The notes: generated by a model not told the origin, from the sequence alone. Positions 35,201 through 43,836 are shown, numbered from the stretch's first letter. The stretch: 59,647 bases of DNA from Maritimibacter sp. (GCA_002701395.1 NZVC01000026.1:118688-178334), one strand, 5' to 3'. A program made the numbers and translations.

Positions 35201-35760
35201 GCGGAATTGATGGTTTCACCCAGCACGAACTGGCGGCCCATCTCGCGCATGGCGCGGCCCACGGCGGTGCGGATCACCGGCTCGCCCAACCGTTTCACCG
35301 CGCCGCGCAGGGCGCGCGTCACGCCGGGCTTCTGGTCGTCCAGCACGCGCCCCGTCAGCATCAGCGCCCACGTCGAGGCGTTGACCAGCGACGAGGACGA
35401 ATGCCCAAGGTGACGGCCCCAGTCCGACGGCGCGATCTTGTCCTCGATCAGCGCGTCGATGGTCTCGGCGTCCGGCACGCGCAGCAGCGCCTCGGCAAGG
35501 CACATCAGCGCGATGCCCTCGTCGGTGGACAGGCCGTACTCGGCCAGAAACACCTCCATCAGGCCGGGGCGGGCCGAGCTGCGGATGTCGCGCACCAGCC
35601 CGGCGGCGCGGGTCGAGATGCGGGCGCGATCCTCGGCGGACAGGTCGGCCAGCGCCGCGAGTTCGGCCAGCGTCGCGGTTTCGTCGGCATAGGTCGCGTC
35701 GGCGATCCGGGCGCGGATGGTGTCGGTCTTGGGGGTGTTCTGGGCAGTGTCGAGAGTCAT
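32299..35760 (-). CDS. putA: bifunctional proline dehydrogenase / L-glutamate gamma-semialdehyde dehydrogenase
   Basis: A 1153-residue enzyme oxidising proline to glutamate. The FAD-dependent PRODH barrel is in the first half (GMGLNIDAEEADRLDLSLDV, VQAYGPRARHVIDW, LVKGAYWDTEIK). The P5C dehydrogenase follows, with catalytic Cys806 in GQRCSALRCLYV and FTGSTETAQAI. The C-terminal 120 residues are a degenerate second ALDH-like domain. No clear N-terminal ribbon-helix-helix is seen, consistent with regulation by the divergent Lrp-type gene rather than by PutA itself. Start at 35760 leaves a 102-base divergent promoter region. Confidence 0.97.
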   Translation of the reverse strand: MTLDTAQNTPKTDTIRARIADATYADETATLAELAALADLSAEDRARISTRAAGLVRDIRSSARPGLMEVFLAEYGLSTDEGIALMCLAEALLRVPDAETIDALIEDKIAPSDWGRHLGHSSSSLVNASTWALMLTGRVLDDQKPGVTRALRGAVKRLGEPVIRTAVGRAMREMGRQFVLGETINSAMSRAAGMEAKGYTYSYDMLGEAARTGADAERYFHAYAQAIGSIGKAATHEKSVNNPGISVKLSALHPRYEEAQRDRVMTELVPRLQALAKQAAAAGMGLNIDAEEADRLDLSLDVIEAALADEALHGWDGFGLVVQAYGPRARHVIDWFYALAKRLDRRFTLRLVKGAYWDTEIKHAQVIGAPGFTVFSRKPATDVSYIACARKLLGLRDRIYPQFATHNAHTTAAVLEMADSRDGWEFQRLHGMGERLHDILMKEPGARCRIYAPVGAHRDLLAYLVRRLLENGANSSFVNQIVDEAVPPETVAADPFDAVEAAKVRVRRPTEIFRPERENSRGWDLAHRPELDALETARDGYRDTVFTAAPLIAGDTAPGPEVQTTNPALPADTVGRVRNASADGVQTALAAATAWTASPSERAAVLKRAAALYEDHHARLFAILAREAGKSLPDAVGELREAADFLLYYAEQAEGLTRPPRGIFTCISPWNFPLAIFTGQIAGALAAGNGVLAKPAEQTPLIGHAAIELLHEAGVPREVLQFLPGDGPTVGAALTSDPRVDGVAFTGSTETAQAIRRAMADHLSPDAPLIAETGGINAMIVDSTALPEQAVRDIVASAFQSAGQRCSALRCLYVQEDIAPAFRKMLFGAMDELRMGDPWHLSTDVGPVIDAEARDGIADYLNAAGGRVLHGLTAPQDGLFIAPSVVEVGGIRDIEREVFGPVLHLATFRPNQLDQVLADIRETGFGLTFGLHTRIDDRVQYVTERLAVGNAYVNRNQIGAIVASQPFGGEGLSGTGPKAGGPEYVARFTQPEPVDPASGPAGKVQLKDLQARIDAVKVSDTPLAVRDMPGPTGESNRLAQVARPPLLCLGPGAKAAAAQAEAVRALGGVAVELPEGATSAALTGAAGFGGVLFWGDTDAARRLARALAARDGAILPLVTARPTAPDVLLERHLCIDTTASGGNAELLAEVSDA

Positions 35761-35802
35761 GCGGAACCTCCGTTTGTCCCGTTGTACCGCAGGTTGGGCT
35801 TT

Positions 35803-35820
35803 GATTTTCTCCTGAAAACC
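35803..35820. promoter_or_regulatory. candidate PutR/Lrp operator
   Basis: GATTTTC-TCCT-GAAAACC is an inverted repeat centred in the 102-base putA/putR divergent gap. Its AT-rich arms in a GC-rich surrounding fit an Lrp-family binding site. Confidence 0.45.
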
Positions 35821-35862
35821 AGAGATTGTTGGTCGAACCGTCCAAATCCGAGGGTATCCGCA

Positions 35863-36327
35863 GTGCAATCAGACCAACCGAAGCTTGATCGCTTCGACCA
35901 TGCGATTCTCGACATCCTGACCACCGAGGGGCGGATCAGCGTGACCGAACTCGCCGCCCGCATCGGTCTGTCGAAAACCCCGACCCAAGCGCGGCTGCGG
36001 CGGCTAGAGGCGGACGGGGTGATCACCGGCTATCGCGCGATGCTGGACCCGATCCGCATCGGTCGCGACCACGTCGCATTCGTCGAGGTGAAGCTGACCG
36101 ACACCCGCGAGGCGGCGCTGTCGGCGTTCAACGCCGGTGTCCGCAAGGTCCCCGAGATCGAGCAATGCCACATGGTCGCGGCCTCGTTCGACTATCTGCT
36201 GAAGGTCCGGACCGAGGACATGAATACCTATCGCCGGGTCTTGGCCGAAGACATCTCGACCCTGCCGCATGTTGCGCAGACCTCGACCTTCGTGGCGATG
36301 CAGGCGGTGAAGGAAGACGGGCTTTGA
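35863..36327 (+). CDS. putR: Lrp/AsnC family regulator, probable proline-responsive activator of putA
   Basis: A 154-residue Lrp/AsnC protein with GTG start: FDHAILDILTTEGRISVTEL and the HTH IGLSKTPTQARLRRLEADG, then the RAM domain with VAFVEVKLTD and CHMVAASFDYLLKV. It is divergent from putA. In Rhodobacter and Agrobacterium the equivalent gene (putR) activates putA with proline, so the same is likely here. The GTG at 35863 was chosen because the 100-base spacer upstream contains the operator. Confidence 0.9.
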   Translation: MQSDQPKLDRFDHAILDILTTEGRISVTELAARIGLSKTPTQARLRRLEADGVITGYRAMLDPIRIGRDHVAFVEVKLTDTREAALSAFNAGVRKVPEIEQCHMVAASFDYLLKVRTEDMNTYRRVLAEDISTLPHVAQTSTFVAMQAVKEDGL

Positions 36328-36404
36328 CGCGGCCGGTCTCGGCGGGTGGACCTGCGCATTTTCCGGTTCCAGCCCCGCGCCGACGCCACTAAGGTGCCGC
36401 CCGT

Positions 36405-36490
<86 letters not shown>

Positions 36491-36659
36491 CAAGTTTGGA
36501 TTGCCGCGTTGCAGCGCGGATTGCGGCTTTGTTCTCAGGGGTTTGATGTAAAGCGCATTGCCAACCCCGGGGGCGGGCGCTACCGTAACGTCGTTAATTT
36601 GTGTCCCGTGTCTTGCGCGGGGTGCTGCCCCCCTGTTCCAGCTGCCAATGGATCCGCTC

Positions 36660-37235
36660 ATGACAAACCGCCGTACGTTCCTTTCCGGGGCGCTTGCCGC
36701 CGCCGCGACCACCGCCGTGCCCGCCGCCGCCCAGCAGACCTTTGTCGTGCCGGACAGCTGGCAGCCGCAGGTGGTCGACATGCCGGAACGCTATCGTCCG
36801 GGGGTGATCCTTGTGTATCCCGACCGCTTCTCGCTGTTCTGGACGCTGCCCGACGGCAAGGCGATCCGCTACGCGGTGCGGGTCGGCCGCGGTGATCTGT
36901 ACGAACCGGGCGAATACACCATCGGCGCCAAGAAAGAGTGGCCGGCCTGGACGCCCACGCCGGACATGATCGCGCGCGAACCGGAACGCTGGGGCCAGTA
37001 TGCCGACGGGATGCCGGGCGGGCCGAACAACCCGCTGGGCGCCCGTGCGCTGTACCTGTTCCAGCCGCACCGGGGCGACACTTTCCTGCGCATTCACGGC
37101 ACCAACCAGCCCGAAAGCATCGGTAGGGCGGTGTCCAACGGCTGCGTCGGGCTGCTGAACCCGCACATGATCCACCTGTACGATCAGGTGCCGATGGAAA
37201 CCCGTGTCTACCTGTACCCCAAGGCCGGTGCCTGA
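36660..37235 (+). CDS. Tat-exported L,D-transpeptidase (YkuD/ErfK family)
   Basis: A 191-residue protein. A twin-arginine signal MTNRRTFLSGALAAAATTAV precedes VPAAAQQ (likely cleavage). The YkuD catalytic site is intact: His146 in RIHGTNQP and Cys162 in SNGCVGL. These enzymes make 3-3 cross-links in murein or attach lipoproteins to it. It lies 170 bases after tRNA-Leu. Of the in-frame ATGs at 36558, 36648 and 36660, the last places the RR motif at residues 4-5. Confidence 0.92.
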   Translation: MTNRRTFLSGALAAAATTAVPAAAQQTFVVPDSWQPQVVDMPERYRPGVILVYPDRFSLFWTLPDGKAIRYAVRVGRGDLYEPGEYTIGAKKEWPAWTPTPDMIAREPERWGQYADGMPGGPNNPLGARALYLFQPHRGDTFLRIHGTNQPESIGRAVSNGCVGLLNPHMIHLYDQVPMETRVYLYPKAGA

Positions 37236-37352
37236 CCGCCCAGCCTTGACCGAACAGCCTGAACGAACAGCCTTTCGGGCGGCGGTCTTGCGCGGTCGTC
37301 GCACGGTGGGCTACACGTCAGGCACAGTCCCGAGCCCGGCAGTCGCGTGAGC

Positions 37353-38150
37353 ATGTCCAGACCCATCGCCTATGATCCGAGACCCGGCTGGCTTGGCTGG
37401 GTGTCGCTGCTGTCGCTGCTGGCGATGACCTTCGCGTTCGTCACGGTGAACCTTCAGATCTACAGCGCGCGGGCCGCGTTCATCGCGGCGCATCCAGAGT
37501 ACGTGGCGAAACAGCCGCCGACGATCAGCCGTGCCTTGTCCGACCCCGCGATCGGCGACGGCTTCGCGTTCTGGATCGGGCTGTCCGCCTTGCTGCTGTT
37601 CCCGGCGGTCAGCGGCGTCATCGCCACCTTCGCATCGGCGCTGCCCGCCGTGCGCGCGGCGTCGCCCGGCGGGGCGCGTCGGCTGGTGGCGGTTTCCATC
37701 TTCCTGCCGCTGCTGCAATTGGGTTCGTGCATCGGGATGGTGATGCTGTCGCAGTACACATTCCCGGACTACAACGACGAGCATATGTTCGGCAGCTACC
37801 TGTTCTTCATCAGTCAGGCGGGCATGGTGCTGGCCGGGCTGCTGTTCAGCATCGCGACGGCGCGCGACCCCGCGATGGCCTCGACCATGGCCGAGGCGGG
37901 CGTCTACGCCCCCGGCGCCAACCGCGTCCGTCTTTGGGTCGGAACGACAAGCGTGCTGCTGTCGCTGGGCTATCTTGGCCTGTTCATCGCGAAGGGGCTG
38001 GATCTGGGCGCGTGGGAGCCGTTCGTGTACCTCGTCTACGTCAGCACAGAGCCGGTCTGCATCTCGTTCTACCTGCTGTTCGGGCTGCTATATAACGTCG
38101 ACCTTGCGCGCGCGGCGTTCGGGCGGCGCGCGGCGGTGCAGGGGGCCTGA
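37353..38150 (+). CDS. six-helix inner-membrane protein of unknown function
   Basis: A 265-residue protein with hydrophobic segments at about 17-38, 70-93, 110-133, 143-166, 186-210 and 218-243. A pairwise six-helix layout with a first periplasmic loop of about 35 residues resembles the DRAM/Frag1/Sfk1 group, but no decisive motif is seen and I would not assign it. A GTG at 37347 would add two residues. It is followed by convergent pcaD with 18 bases between the stops. Confidence 0.65.
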   Translation: MSRPIAYDPRPGWLGWVSLLSLLAMTFAFVTVNLQIYSARAAFIAAHPEYVAKQPPTISRALSDPAIGDGFAFWIGLSALLLFPAVSGVIATFASALPAVRAASPGGARRLVAVSIFLPLLQLGSCIGMVMLSQYTFPDYNDEHMFGSYLFFISQAGMVLAGLLFSIATARDPAMASTMAEAGVYAPGANRVRLWVGTTSVLLSLGYLGLFIAKGLDLGAWEPFVYLVYVSTEPVCISFYLLFGLLYNVDLARAAFGRRAAVQGA

Positions 38151-38168
38151 GCGGGGCGTCCGAGTGGG

Positions 38169-38957
38169 CTAGATGTGGCCGGTGCTTCGGGCGAAATCGG
38201 CCAGCAGCGCCGCGTAAGCCTTTGGCTGTTCGACACAGGGGAGGTGGCCCGCACCGCGCATCAGTTCGAACCGGGCGCCTTTGATCAGCTCTGCCGTTTC
38301 GCGCACCAGATCGGGCGGGGTCGATCCGTCCTCGGTGCCCGCGATGACCATCGTCGGAAGGGTCAGGCCGCTGGTGGGGGTATAGAAATCGGTGCCCCGG
38401 ATCGCCGCCATGCAGCCAAGATATCCTTCGACCGGGGTGCGGGTCAGCATGTGGCGCCATGTGCGCATGTCCGGCGTGGCGCGGAACGGTTTCGAGAACC
38501 AGCGTTCCATCGTGCCGTCGGCCAGCGCCTCGATCCCGCCGGACTCGACCGTGGCGATGCGGTCGTCCCATGTGCCGTGCGTGCCGATCTTGGCGGCGGT
38601 GTTCGACAGGACCACCGCGCGCACAAGGTCCAGCCGTTTCACAGCCAGCCCCTGTGCGATCATGCCGCCGATCGAGATGCCGACGAACAGGCAGTCGCGA
38701 AGCTGCAAGTGGTCCAGCAGCCGCTCCGCGTCGGACACCAGCGTGCCCATCGAATAGGGCCGGGGCGGGCAGTCGGACAGGCCGTGGCCGCGCTTGTCGT
38801 AGCGGATGACGCGCAGTCCCGCCGGAAGGTACGACAGCACGCCGTCCCACAGCCGGTGATCGGTGCCCAGCGCGTTGGCGAAGACGATGGGCGCGCCATC
38901 GGGGTCGCCGTCCTCGCGCCAGTAGATGCCGGTTCCCTTCAACTCGGTCAGGGGCAT
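38169..38957 (-). CDS. pcaD: 3-oxoadipate enol-lactonase
   Basis: A 262-residue alpha/beta hydrolase: oxyanion region FANALGTDHRLWDGVL, nucleophile elbow VGISIGGMIAQGLA, Asp in AGTEDGSTPPD and His in GAGHLPCVEQP. It converts 3-oxoadipate enol-lactone to 3-oxoadipate in the protocatechuate branch of the beta-ketoadipate pathway. Its ATG shares one base with the pobA stop (TGATG), so the two are translationally coupled. The rest of pca (pcaGHBCIJF) is not in this window. Confidence 0.9.
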   Translation of the reverse strand: MPLTELKGTGIYWREDGDPDGAPIVFANALGTDHRLWDGVLSYLPAGLRVIRYDKRGHGLSDCPPRPYSMGTLVSDAERLLDHLQLRDCLFVGISIGGMIAQGLAVKRLDLVRAVVLSNTAAKIGTHGTWDDRIATVESGGIEALADGTMERWFSKPFRATPDMRTWRHMLTRTPVEGYLGCMAAIRGTDFYTPTSGLTLPTMVIAGTEDGSTPPDLVRETAELIKGARFELMRGAGHLPCVEQPKAYAALLADFARSTGHI

Positions 38958-40126
38958 CAGTAGGGCGCGCCCACGTACAGTTCGGCCATCGCCGCCTGCG
39001 CGGTCTTCGACGTCTCCAGCAGACGGATCTCGCTTTCCTGCATCCGCCGGTCAAAGCCCGACTGGTCGGGGAATTGGTGCATCACGGTGGTGAACCACCA
39101 CGAGAACCGCATCGCCTGCCAGACGCGGGCCGCCGCCTTTTGCGCATAGCCCTCGATCCCGGCGTCGTCGCGGTCGAGGTAATGCGCCTTCAGCGCCTCG
39201 AACAGGTAATGCACGTCCGACGCGGCAAGGTTCAGCCCCTTCGCGCCGGTGGGCGGCACGATATGGGCGGCGTCGCCGACCAGGAACAGCCGCCCCCAGC
39301 GCATTGGCTCTGCCGCGTAGGACCGCAGCGGCGCGATGGACTTCTCGATTGTCGGGCCGGTCACCAGCTTGTCGGCAAGGTCGCCGGGGATGCGGGCCTT
39401 GAACTCGTCCCAGAAGCGGTCGTCGGACCAGTTCTCGACCGGCTCGCCCTGCGGGACCTGCACGTAGTAGCGGCTGAGGTTCTCGTTGCGCAGCGACGCC
39501 AGCGCGAACCCGCGCGAGTGCGAGGCATACAGGATCTCGTGGGTGACGGGCGGCGTTTCGGACAGAACGCCCAGCCAGCCGAAGGGATAGACCCGTTCGT
39601 ATTCCTTCAGCACGGTGCGCGGGATCGACTGGCGCGACACGCCGTGAAAGCCGTCACAGCCCGCGATCCAGTCGCAGTCGATCCGGTGTTCGGTGCCGTC
39701 CTTGTGATAGGTCACGTAGGGCGCGTCGCTGTCCAGACCGTGCGGTTTCACCGCTTCCGCCTCGTGGATCACGGTTCCGCCCATCGCGTCGCGCGCGTCG
39801 TACAGATCTTGCGTGATCTCGGTCTGGCCCCAGACCATCATCGACTTGCCGGTCAGCGCCTTGATGTCGATGCGAAAGCCGTGCGTCTCGCCGCCCACGA
39901 CGATGCCGTCGTCGACGATCCCCTGCCGGTCCATCCGGTCGCCGACCTTTGCTTTGCGCAGAAGCTCCACGGTGCCGGATTCCAGCACGCCGGCCCGGAT
40001 GCGGCCCAGCACGTAGTCTCGGGTGCGCCGTTCCAGCACCACGCTGTCGATACCCGCAAGGTGCAGAAGCTGGCTAAGCAACAGTCCCGAGGGGCCGCCG
40101 CCGATGATACAGACCTGTGTACGCAT
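38957..40126 (-). CDS. pobA: 4-hydroxybenzoate 3-monooxygenase
   Basis: A 389-residue class A flavoprotein hydroxylase turning 4-hydroxybenzoate to protocatechuate with NADPH. Motifs are GGGPSGLLLSQLLHLAGI (FAD), LGRIRAGVLESG, IAGCDGFHGVSRQSIP, and LFLVGDAAHIVPPTGAKGLN. The start at 40126 (MRTQVCIIG) matches the family N-terminus; an extra ATG at 40138 gives MKRL. No pobR is adjacent; the 224-base region upstream is AT-richer and should hold the promoter. Confidence 0.96.
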   Translation of the reverse strand: MRTQVCIIGGGPSGLLLSQLLHLAGIDSVVLERRTRDYVLGRIRAGVLESGTVELLRKAKVGDRMDRQGIVDDGIVVGGETHGFRIDIKALTGKSMMVWGQTEITQDLYDARDAMGGTVIHEAEAVKPHGLDSDAPYVTYHKDGTEHRIDCDWIAGCDGFHGVSRQSIPRTVLKEYERVYPFGWLGVLSETPPVTHEILYASHSRGFALASLRNENLSRYYVQVPQGEPVENWSDDRFWDEFKARIPGDLADKLVTGPTIEKSIAPLRSYAAEPMRWGRLFLVGDAAHIVPPTGAKGLNLAASDVHYLFEALKAHYLDRDDAGIEGYAQKAAARVWQAMRFSWWFTTVMHQFPDQSGFDRRMQESEIRLLETSKTAQAAMAELYVGAPY

Positions 40127-40350
40127 AAGGCGCTTCATCCCTGTTATGTGCCATGTCCACGCGACGCGGCGGGGACCAGACTGTTGTATGGCGCTTCCCG
40201 TCCAACGTCACACAAAGATCGTGCATGTGCCGGCAGAGGTGTCAACGCGGCCCGGCGGCCGCTTGATCGCAATTGTTCGAAACGTGATCCTTCAAGTTAC
40301 CGAATTTCGGTATTCGGTCGCTTAATGTCGGGAAACTGCAAGGCCTAGGC

Positions 40351-40373
40351 AGGATGGGTTTGAAACCCATCCT
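40351..40373 (+). repeat. GGATGGGTTT hairpin repeat, family R2, copy 2
   Basis: AGGATGGGTTT-G-AAACCCATCCT, a perfect 11-base stem. Its right arm contains the stop codon region of the dehydratase gene (40372-40374, minus strand), so it may act as that gene's terminator or 3' stabiliser. Confidence 0.75.
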
Positions 40374-41379
40374 ACGGTTCCGCCAGCGCCTTCGTGAACA
40401 TCGGCACATCGACATTGCCGCCCGAGGCGACGGCGATCACAGTGTCGCCTTCGACCGTTTCCGGCATGTACAGCGCGGCGGCCAGCGCGATGGCGCCGCC
40501 GGGTTCCAGCACGATCTTCAGCCGGTTGAAGGCCGCGGCCATCGCCTTGAGGCACAGCTCTTCCGGCACCACGACGCCGGGGCCGCACAGGCGTTGCATC
40601 ACCGGGAAGGTCAGCTCGCCCGGCGTGGGCGTGATGATCGCGTCGCAGATCGAGCCGGACACCCGGTCGTTGCGCTCGATCCGGCCCGACAGCAGCGAAC
40701 GGGCCACGTCGTCGAAGCCCACGGGTTCGACCGGGCGCACGCGCAGGCCCGGTGCTTCGGCCTCAAGCGCGATTGCGATGCCCGACGTCAGACCGCCGCC
40801 ACCACAGCAGACCAGAACGTCCGCCGACGTCACCCCGGCCTCGGCGGCCTGCGCGGCGATCTCCAACCCGCAGGTGGCTTGTCCAGCGATCACAAGCGGA
40901 TCGTCGAACGGCTTGATCAGCGTCAGCCCACGGTCTTCGGCGATCTTTGCGCCGATCTCGTCGCGGTCCTCGGTCTCGCGGTCGTACAGCACCACCTCGG
41001 CCCCAAGCGCGCGGGTGTTGGCGATCTTCACGGCGGGGGCGTTGCCGGGCATGACGATGACCGACGGCACGCCGTGCCGGGTCGCGGCATGGGCGATGCC
41101 CTGCGCGTGGTTGCCGGAGGAAAAGGCGATGATGCCCTTCGCCCGCACATCCGGATCAAGCGCCGAAATCGCGGACCACGCGCCGCGGAACTTGAACGAG
41201 CCGGTGTGCTGCAGGCACTCGGGCTTCACCAGTACCCGGCGGCCCGCGATCTCGTCGAGGAAGGGCGACGACAGAAGCGGCGTGCGGCGCACCACGGGGT
41301 CCAGCCGCGCGTCGGCGGCGCGGATGTCGTCGATCGAGGCGGGGAAGGGGGTCAGCGTGTCTGGCACAGGTCTATCCAT
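40372..41379 (-). CDS. threonine/serine dehydratase-like fold type II PLP enzyme
   Basis: A 335-residue enzyme. The PLP lysine is in HTGSFKFRGAWSA, with SSGNHAQGIAHAA (phosphate/substrate Asn) and CGGGGLTSGIAIALEA (glycine loop). It lacks the C-terminal ACT domain of biosynthetic IlvA, so a catabolic threonine or serine dehydratase, hydroxyaspartate lyase or racemase is likelier. Its start overlaps the end of the alpha/beta hydrolase gene by 28 bases, an unusually long overlap. Confidence 0.88.
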   Translation of the reverse strand: MDRPVPDTLTPFPASIDDIRAADARLDPVVRRTPLLSSPFLDEIAGRRVLVKPECLQHTGSFKFRGAWSAISALDPDVRAKGIIAFSSGNHAQGIAHAATRHGVPSVIVMPGNAPAVKIANTRALGAEVVLYDRETEDRDEIGAKIAEDRGLTLIKPFDDPLVIAGQATCGLEIAAQAAEAGVTSADVLVCCGGGGLTSGIAIALEAEAPGLRVRPVEPVGFDDVARSLLSGRIERNDRVSGSICDAIITPTPGELTFPVMQRLCGPGVVVPEELCLKAMAAAFNRLKIVLEPGGAIALAAALYMPETVEGDTVIAVASGGNVDVPMFTKALAEP

Positions 41380-42191
41380 TTGCGAATGGCGGCGACGGCT
41401 TCAGGCTCGTCAAGAAACGGAACGTGGGCGCGGCCGGGAACCTCGGCGGCGATCATGTCGGGGCGGCGGCGCTGCATCTCGGCGAAGGTTTCGGGGCTGA
41501 GAAGGTCCGAGTTCGCGCCGCGGATGGCGGCGATCGGCAGGCCCTCGAACGCGTCGAACACCGGCCAGAAATCGGCGGGCGCCGGGTTCGCGTCGGGATC
41601 GGCGGCGTCGAAGATGCGGGCAAGGTCGGGGTCGTAGTTGATCCGCAGCCCCGCGTCGGCCTGAAGATAGTGGCGCTGCACCTCTTCCATCCAGCGGTCT
41701 TCGGGCACGTTCTCGAACCCGACCATCAGGCGGGCGCGGGTCTTCGCGGCCTCTTCGTATGTCTTGGCGCTGGGCTGTTTGCCCACATAGCCCTGAATCA
41801 CGTCCAAGCCCTTGGGGTCGACCACCGGGCCGATGTCGTTCAGGCAGGCCCCGATCAGCCGGTCTTTCGCGACATAGGCCAGCAGCATCGCGATCAGCCC
41901 CCCGCGCGAGGTGCCGAGGATGGCCGCACGACCGATCCCGAGGTGATCGAGCAGCGCCAGAGCATCGCCGCCCTCGACCTGAATGGTGTAGGTGGCCGGA
42001 TCTGCCCAGTCCGACCCGCCGCGCCCGCGATAGTCCAGCCGGATCATCCGCACGTCGCCCAGATGCGGCGCGACATAGTCGAAGTCGGTGCCGTTGCGGG
42101 TCAGGCCAGAGAGGCACAGCACGGGCAGGCCCTCGCCCTCGTCGGTATAGGCCAGCCGGGTGCCGTCGGGGGCGTCGAAATACTGCATCAT
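41352..42191 (-). CDS. alpha/beta hydrolase
   Basis: A 279-residue serine hydrolase. The oxyanion/HG-like strand is CLSGLTRNGTDFDYVAPHL, the nucleophile elbow LGTSRGGLIAML, and the C-terminal His is in PGRAHVPFLDEPEAV. The ATG at 42191 overlaps the stop of the HAD gene by four bases (ATGA), which chose it over the adjacent ATG at 42188. It is the middle gene of a three-gene operon. Substrate unknown. Confidence 0.85.
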   Translation of the reverse strand: MMQYFDAPDGTRLAYTDEGEGLPVLCLSGLTRNGTDFDYVAPHLGDVRMIRLDYRGRGGSDWADPATYTIQVEGGDALALLDHLGIGRAAILGTSRGGLIAMLLAYVAKDRLIGACLNDIGPVVDPKGLDVIQGYVGKQPSAKTYEEAAKTRARLMVGFENVPEDRWMEEVQRHYLQADAGLRINYDPDLARIFDAADPDANPAPADFWPVFDAFEGLPIAAIRGANSDLLSPETFAEMQRRRPDMIAAEVPGRAHVPFLDEPEAVAAIRKWIDLCQTR

Positions 42192-42874
42192 GCCTCTTTC
42201 GCCAGTGTCGGTATGCCGCTTAGGTCGGCAAGTAAATGATCGGGCCGCCAGTCCAGCCGGTCCACGGGGTCGCCTGCGCGGTTCACCCACGCGGTGACGA
42301 AGCCATAGCCCTTTGCGTGCGCCGCGTCCCAGCCGTTCGACGACACGAACAGCACCTCGGACGGGGCACAGCCGAACCGCGCGCCGACCATGTCGTAGAC
42401 GGTGCGGTGCGGTTTGTAGACGCCGACGCCCTCGACCGACAGCACCGCGTCGAGATGCGCGCCGATACCGGCGCTGTCGACGGCGCCGGCCAGCATCTTC
42501 GGCTCGCCGTTCGACAGGATCGCGGTGGTCCGCCCGTCCGCCTTCAGCCGCGCCAGCATGGCGGGCACCTCGGGGTAGGCGGACAGGTGGAAGTACAGGT
42601 CCATCAGGCGGTCGCGCAGGGAAGGGTCGTCCAGCCCCGATGCCTCCATCGCCCAATCCAGCGCGTCGCCGGTGACCTGCCAGAAATCCGTGTGATCGCC
42701 CGACACCGCGCGCAGCCAGCTGTATTGCAACTGCTTTTGCCGCCAGTCGCGGGCCAGCGCCTGCCAGACCGGCGCCAGCGCCGTGTTCTCGGGCTTGCCT
42801 GCCGCCTCGCGGGCGGCGGCAGCAACGTCGAACAGCGTGCCGTAGGCGTCGAAGACGCAGGTGGTGATGGTCAT
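42188..42874 (-). CDS. haloacid dehalogenase type II
   Basis: A 228-residue L-2-haloacid dehalogenase-like protein: nucleophile Asp in CVFDAYGTLFDVA, KQLQYSWLRA (Arg/Tyr region), TAILSNGEPKML (Ser/Asn), GVGVYKPHRTVYDM (Lys) and FVSSNGWDAAHAKGYGF (Asp). These are the residues specific to type II dehalogenases, not just generic HAD phosphatases. It would hydrolyse L-2-haloalkanoates such as L-2-chloropropionate. It is first in the operon. Confidence 0.88.
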   Translation of the reverse strand: MTITTCVFDAYGTLFDVAAAAREAAGKPENTALAPVWQALARDWRQKQLQYSWLRAVSGDHTDFWQVTGDALDWAMEASGLDDPSLRDRLMDLYFHLSAYPEVPAMLARLKADGRTTAILSNGEPKMLAGAVDSAGIGAHLDAVLSVEGVGVYKPHRTVYDMVGARFGCAPSEVLFVSSNGWDAAHAKGYGFVTAWVNRAGDPVDRLDWRPDHLLADLSGIPTLAKEA

Positions 42875-42918
42875 CCTCGGGCTCCCTCTGGCGGCAGACT
42901 GTCAGATGGCGGGGATAA

Positions 42919-42955
42919 GGGGAAGGGTAAGGGAAGGGGGGAAGGGTAAGGGAAG
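42919..42955 (+). repeat. tandem G-rich direct repeat
   Basis: GGGGAAGGGTAAGGGAAG occurs twice (42919-42936 and 42938-42955), flanked by more G-tracts. It lies in the divergent gap between the dehalogenase operon and psd. Confidence 0.8.
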
Positions 42956-43128
42956 GGGGAGGGGACGCGCCGGGGCCAAGCGTAGCACCTGACGAAGTGC
43001 CCGGCGTCGCGAGGGGCGCGGCGTGATCACTCTTCCGCGCGTTGTGGCGGTGGTGATGATGCTCCCTTGCTCCTGACGCCGGTGCCACGTACCACCGGGG
43101 GCAACAACGGACGAAAGGCGACACTTCG

Positions 43129-43821
43129 ATGCGCATGCGCGACACCTTCCTGAAACCGATGCACCCCGAGGGACGCAGGTTCGTCGCCATCTTCGCGGCC
43201 ATCACGGTGGTCCTGTTCCTGATCTGGCAGCCGCTGGGCTGGCTGGGCGTCGGCGCAACGGTCTGGTGCTATTACTTCTTCCGCGACCCGAAACGGATAA
43301 CGCCGGTCCGCGACGGGCTGGTGGTGTCGCCCGCCGACGGGGTCGTGTCGCTGATCGAACCTGCCGTGCCGCCGGTCGAGCTTGGGATGCCCGACGTGCC
43401 TCTGACGCGGGTCAGCGTCTTCATGTCGGTGTTCAACTGCCACGTGAACCGCGCGCCAGTGGCGGGGCGGGTGACGGCGGTGGCGTACCGGCCGGGCAAG
43501 TTCTTCAACGCGTCGCTGGACAAGGCCAGCACCGACAACGAGCGCAACGGCCTTGCCATCGAGATGGCCGACGGGCGCACGCTGGCGGTGGTGCAGATCG
43601 CCGGGCTGGTGGCGCGCCGCATCGTCTGCTTCACCGCGCCCGACCGTCGGCTGTCGGCGGGCGAGCGGTTCGGCCTGATCCGTTTCGGCTCGCGGCTGGA
43701 TGTCTACCTGCCCGAAGGCTCGGTGCCGTTGGTGGCGCTGGGCCAGACGATGATCGCGGGCGAGACGGTGATCGCGGACCTTGCGTCGGACGAGGCCACC
43801 CGGCCTGCGCGGACGGACTAA
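43129..43821 (+). CDS. psd: phosphatidylserine decarboxylase
   Basis: A 230-residue proenzyme of the short bacterial (archaeal-type) class. One N-terminal hydrophobic hairpin (about 18-50), the motif [31 protein letters not shown] with the catalytic His, and the self-cleavage site in [13 protein letters not shown], where the Ser becomes the pyruvoyl group (RFGS type). It makes phosphatidylethanolamine. It is followed 15 bases later by pssA. Confidence 0.95.
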   Translation: MRMRDTFLKPMHPEGRRFVAIFAAITVVLFLIWQPLGWLGVGATVWCYYFFRDPKRITPVRDGLVVSPADGVVSLIEPAVPPVELGMPDVPLTRVSVFMSVFNCHVNRAPVAGRVTAVAYRPGKFFNASLDKASTDNERNGLAIEMADGRTLAVVQIAGLVARRIVCFTAPDRRLSAGERFGLIRFGSRLDVYLPEGSVPLVALGQTMIAGETVIADLASDEATRPARTD

Positions 43822-43836
43822 GGGCGGACCCGCAGC

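Noticed and set aside
33475..35862. Long plus-strand extension of the putR frame across putA
   Set aside because: The extension is antisense to putA. PutR length and HTH place the start at the GTG at 35863.
42911..42965. CRISPR-like array
   Set aside because: Two adjacent G-rich repeats without spacers; not a CRISPR.
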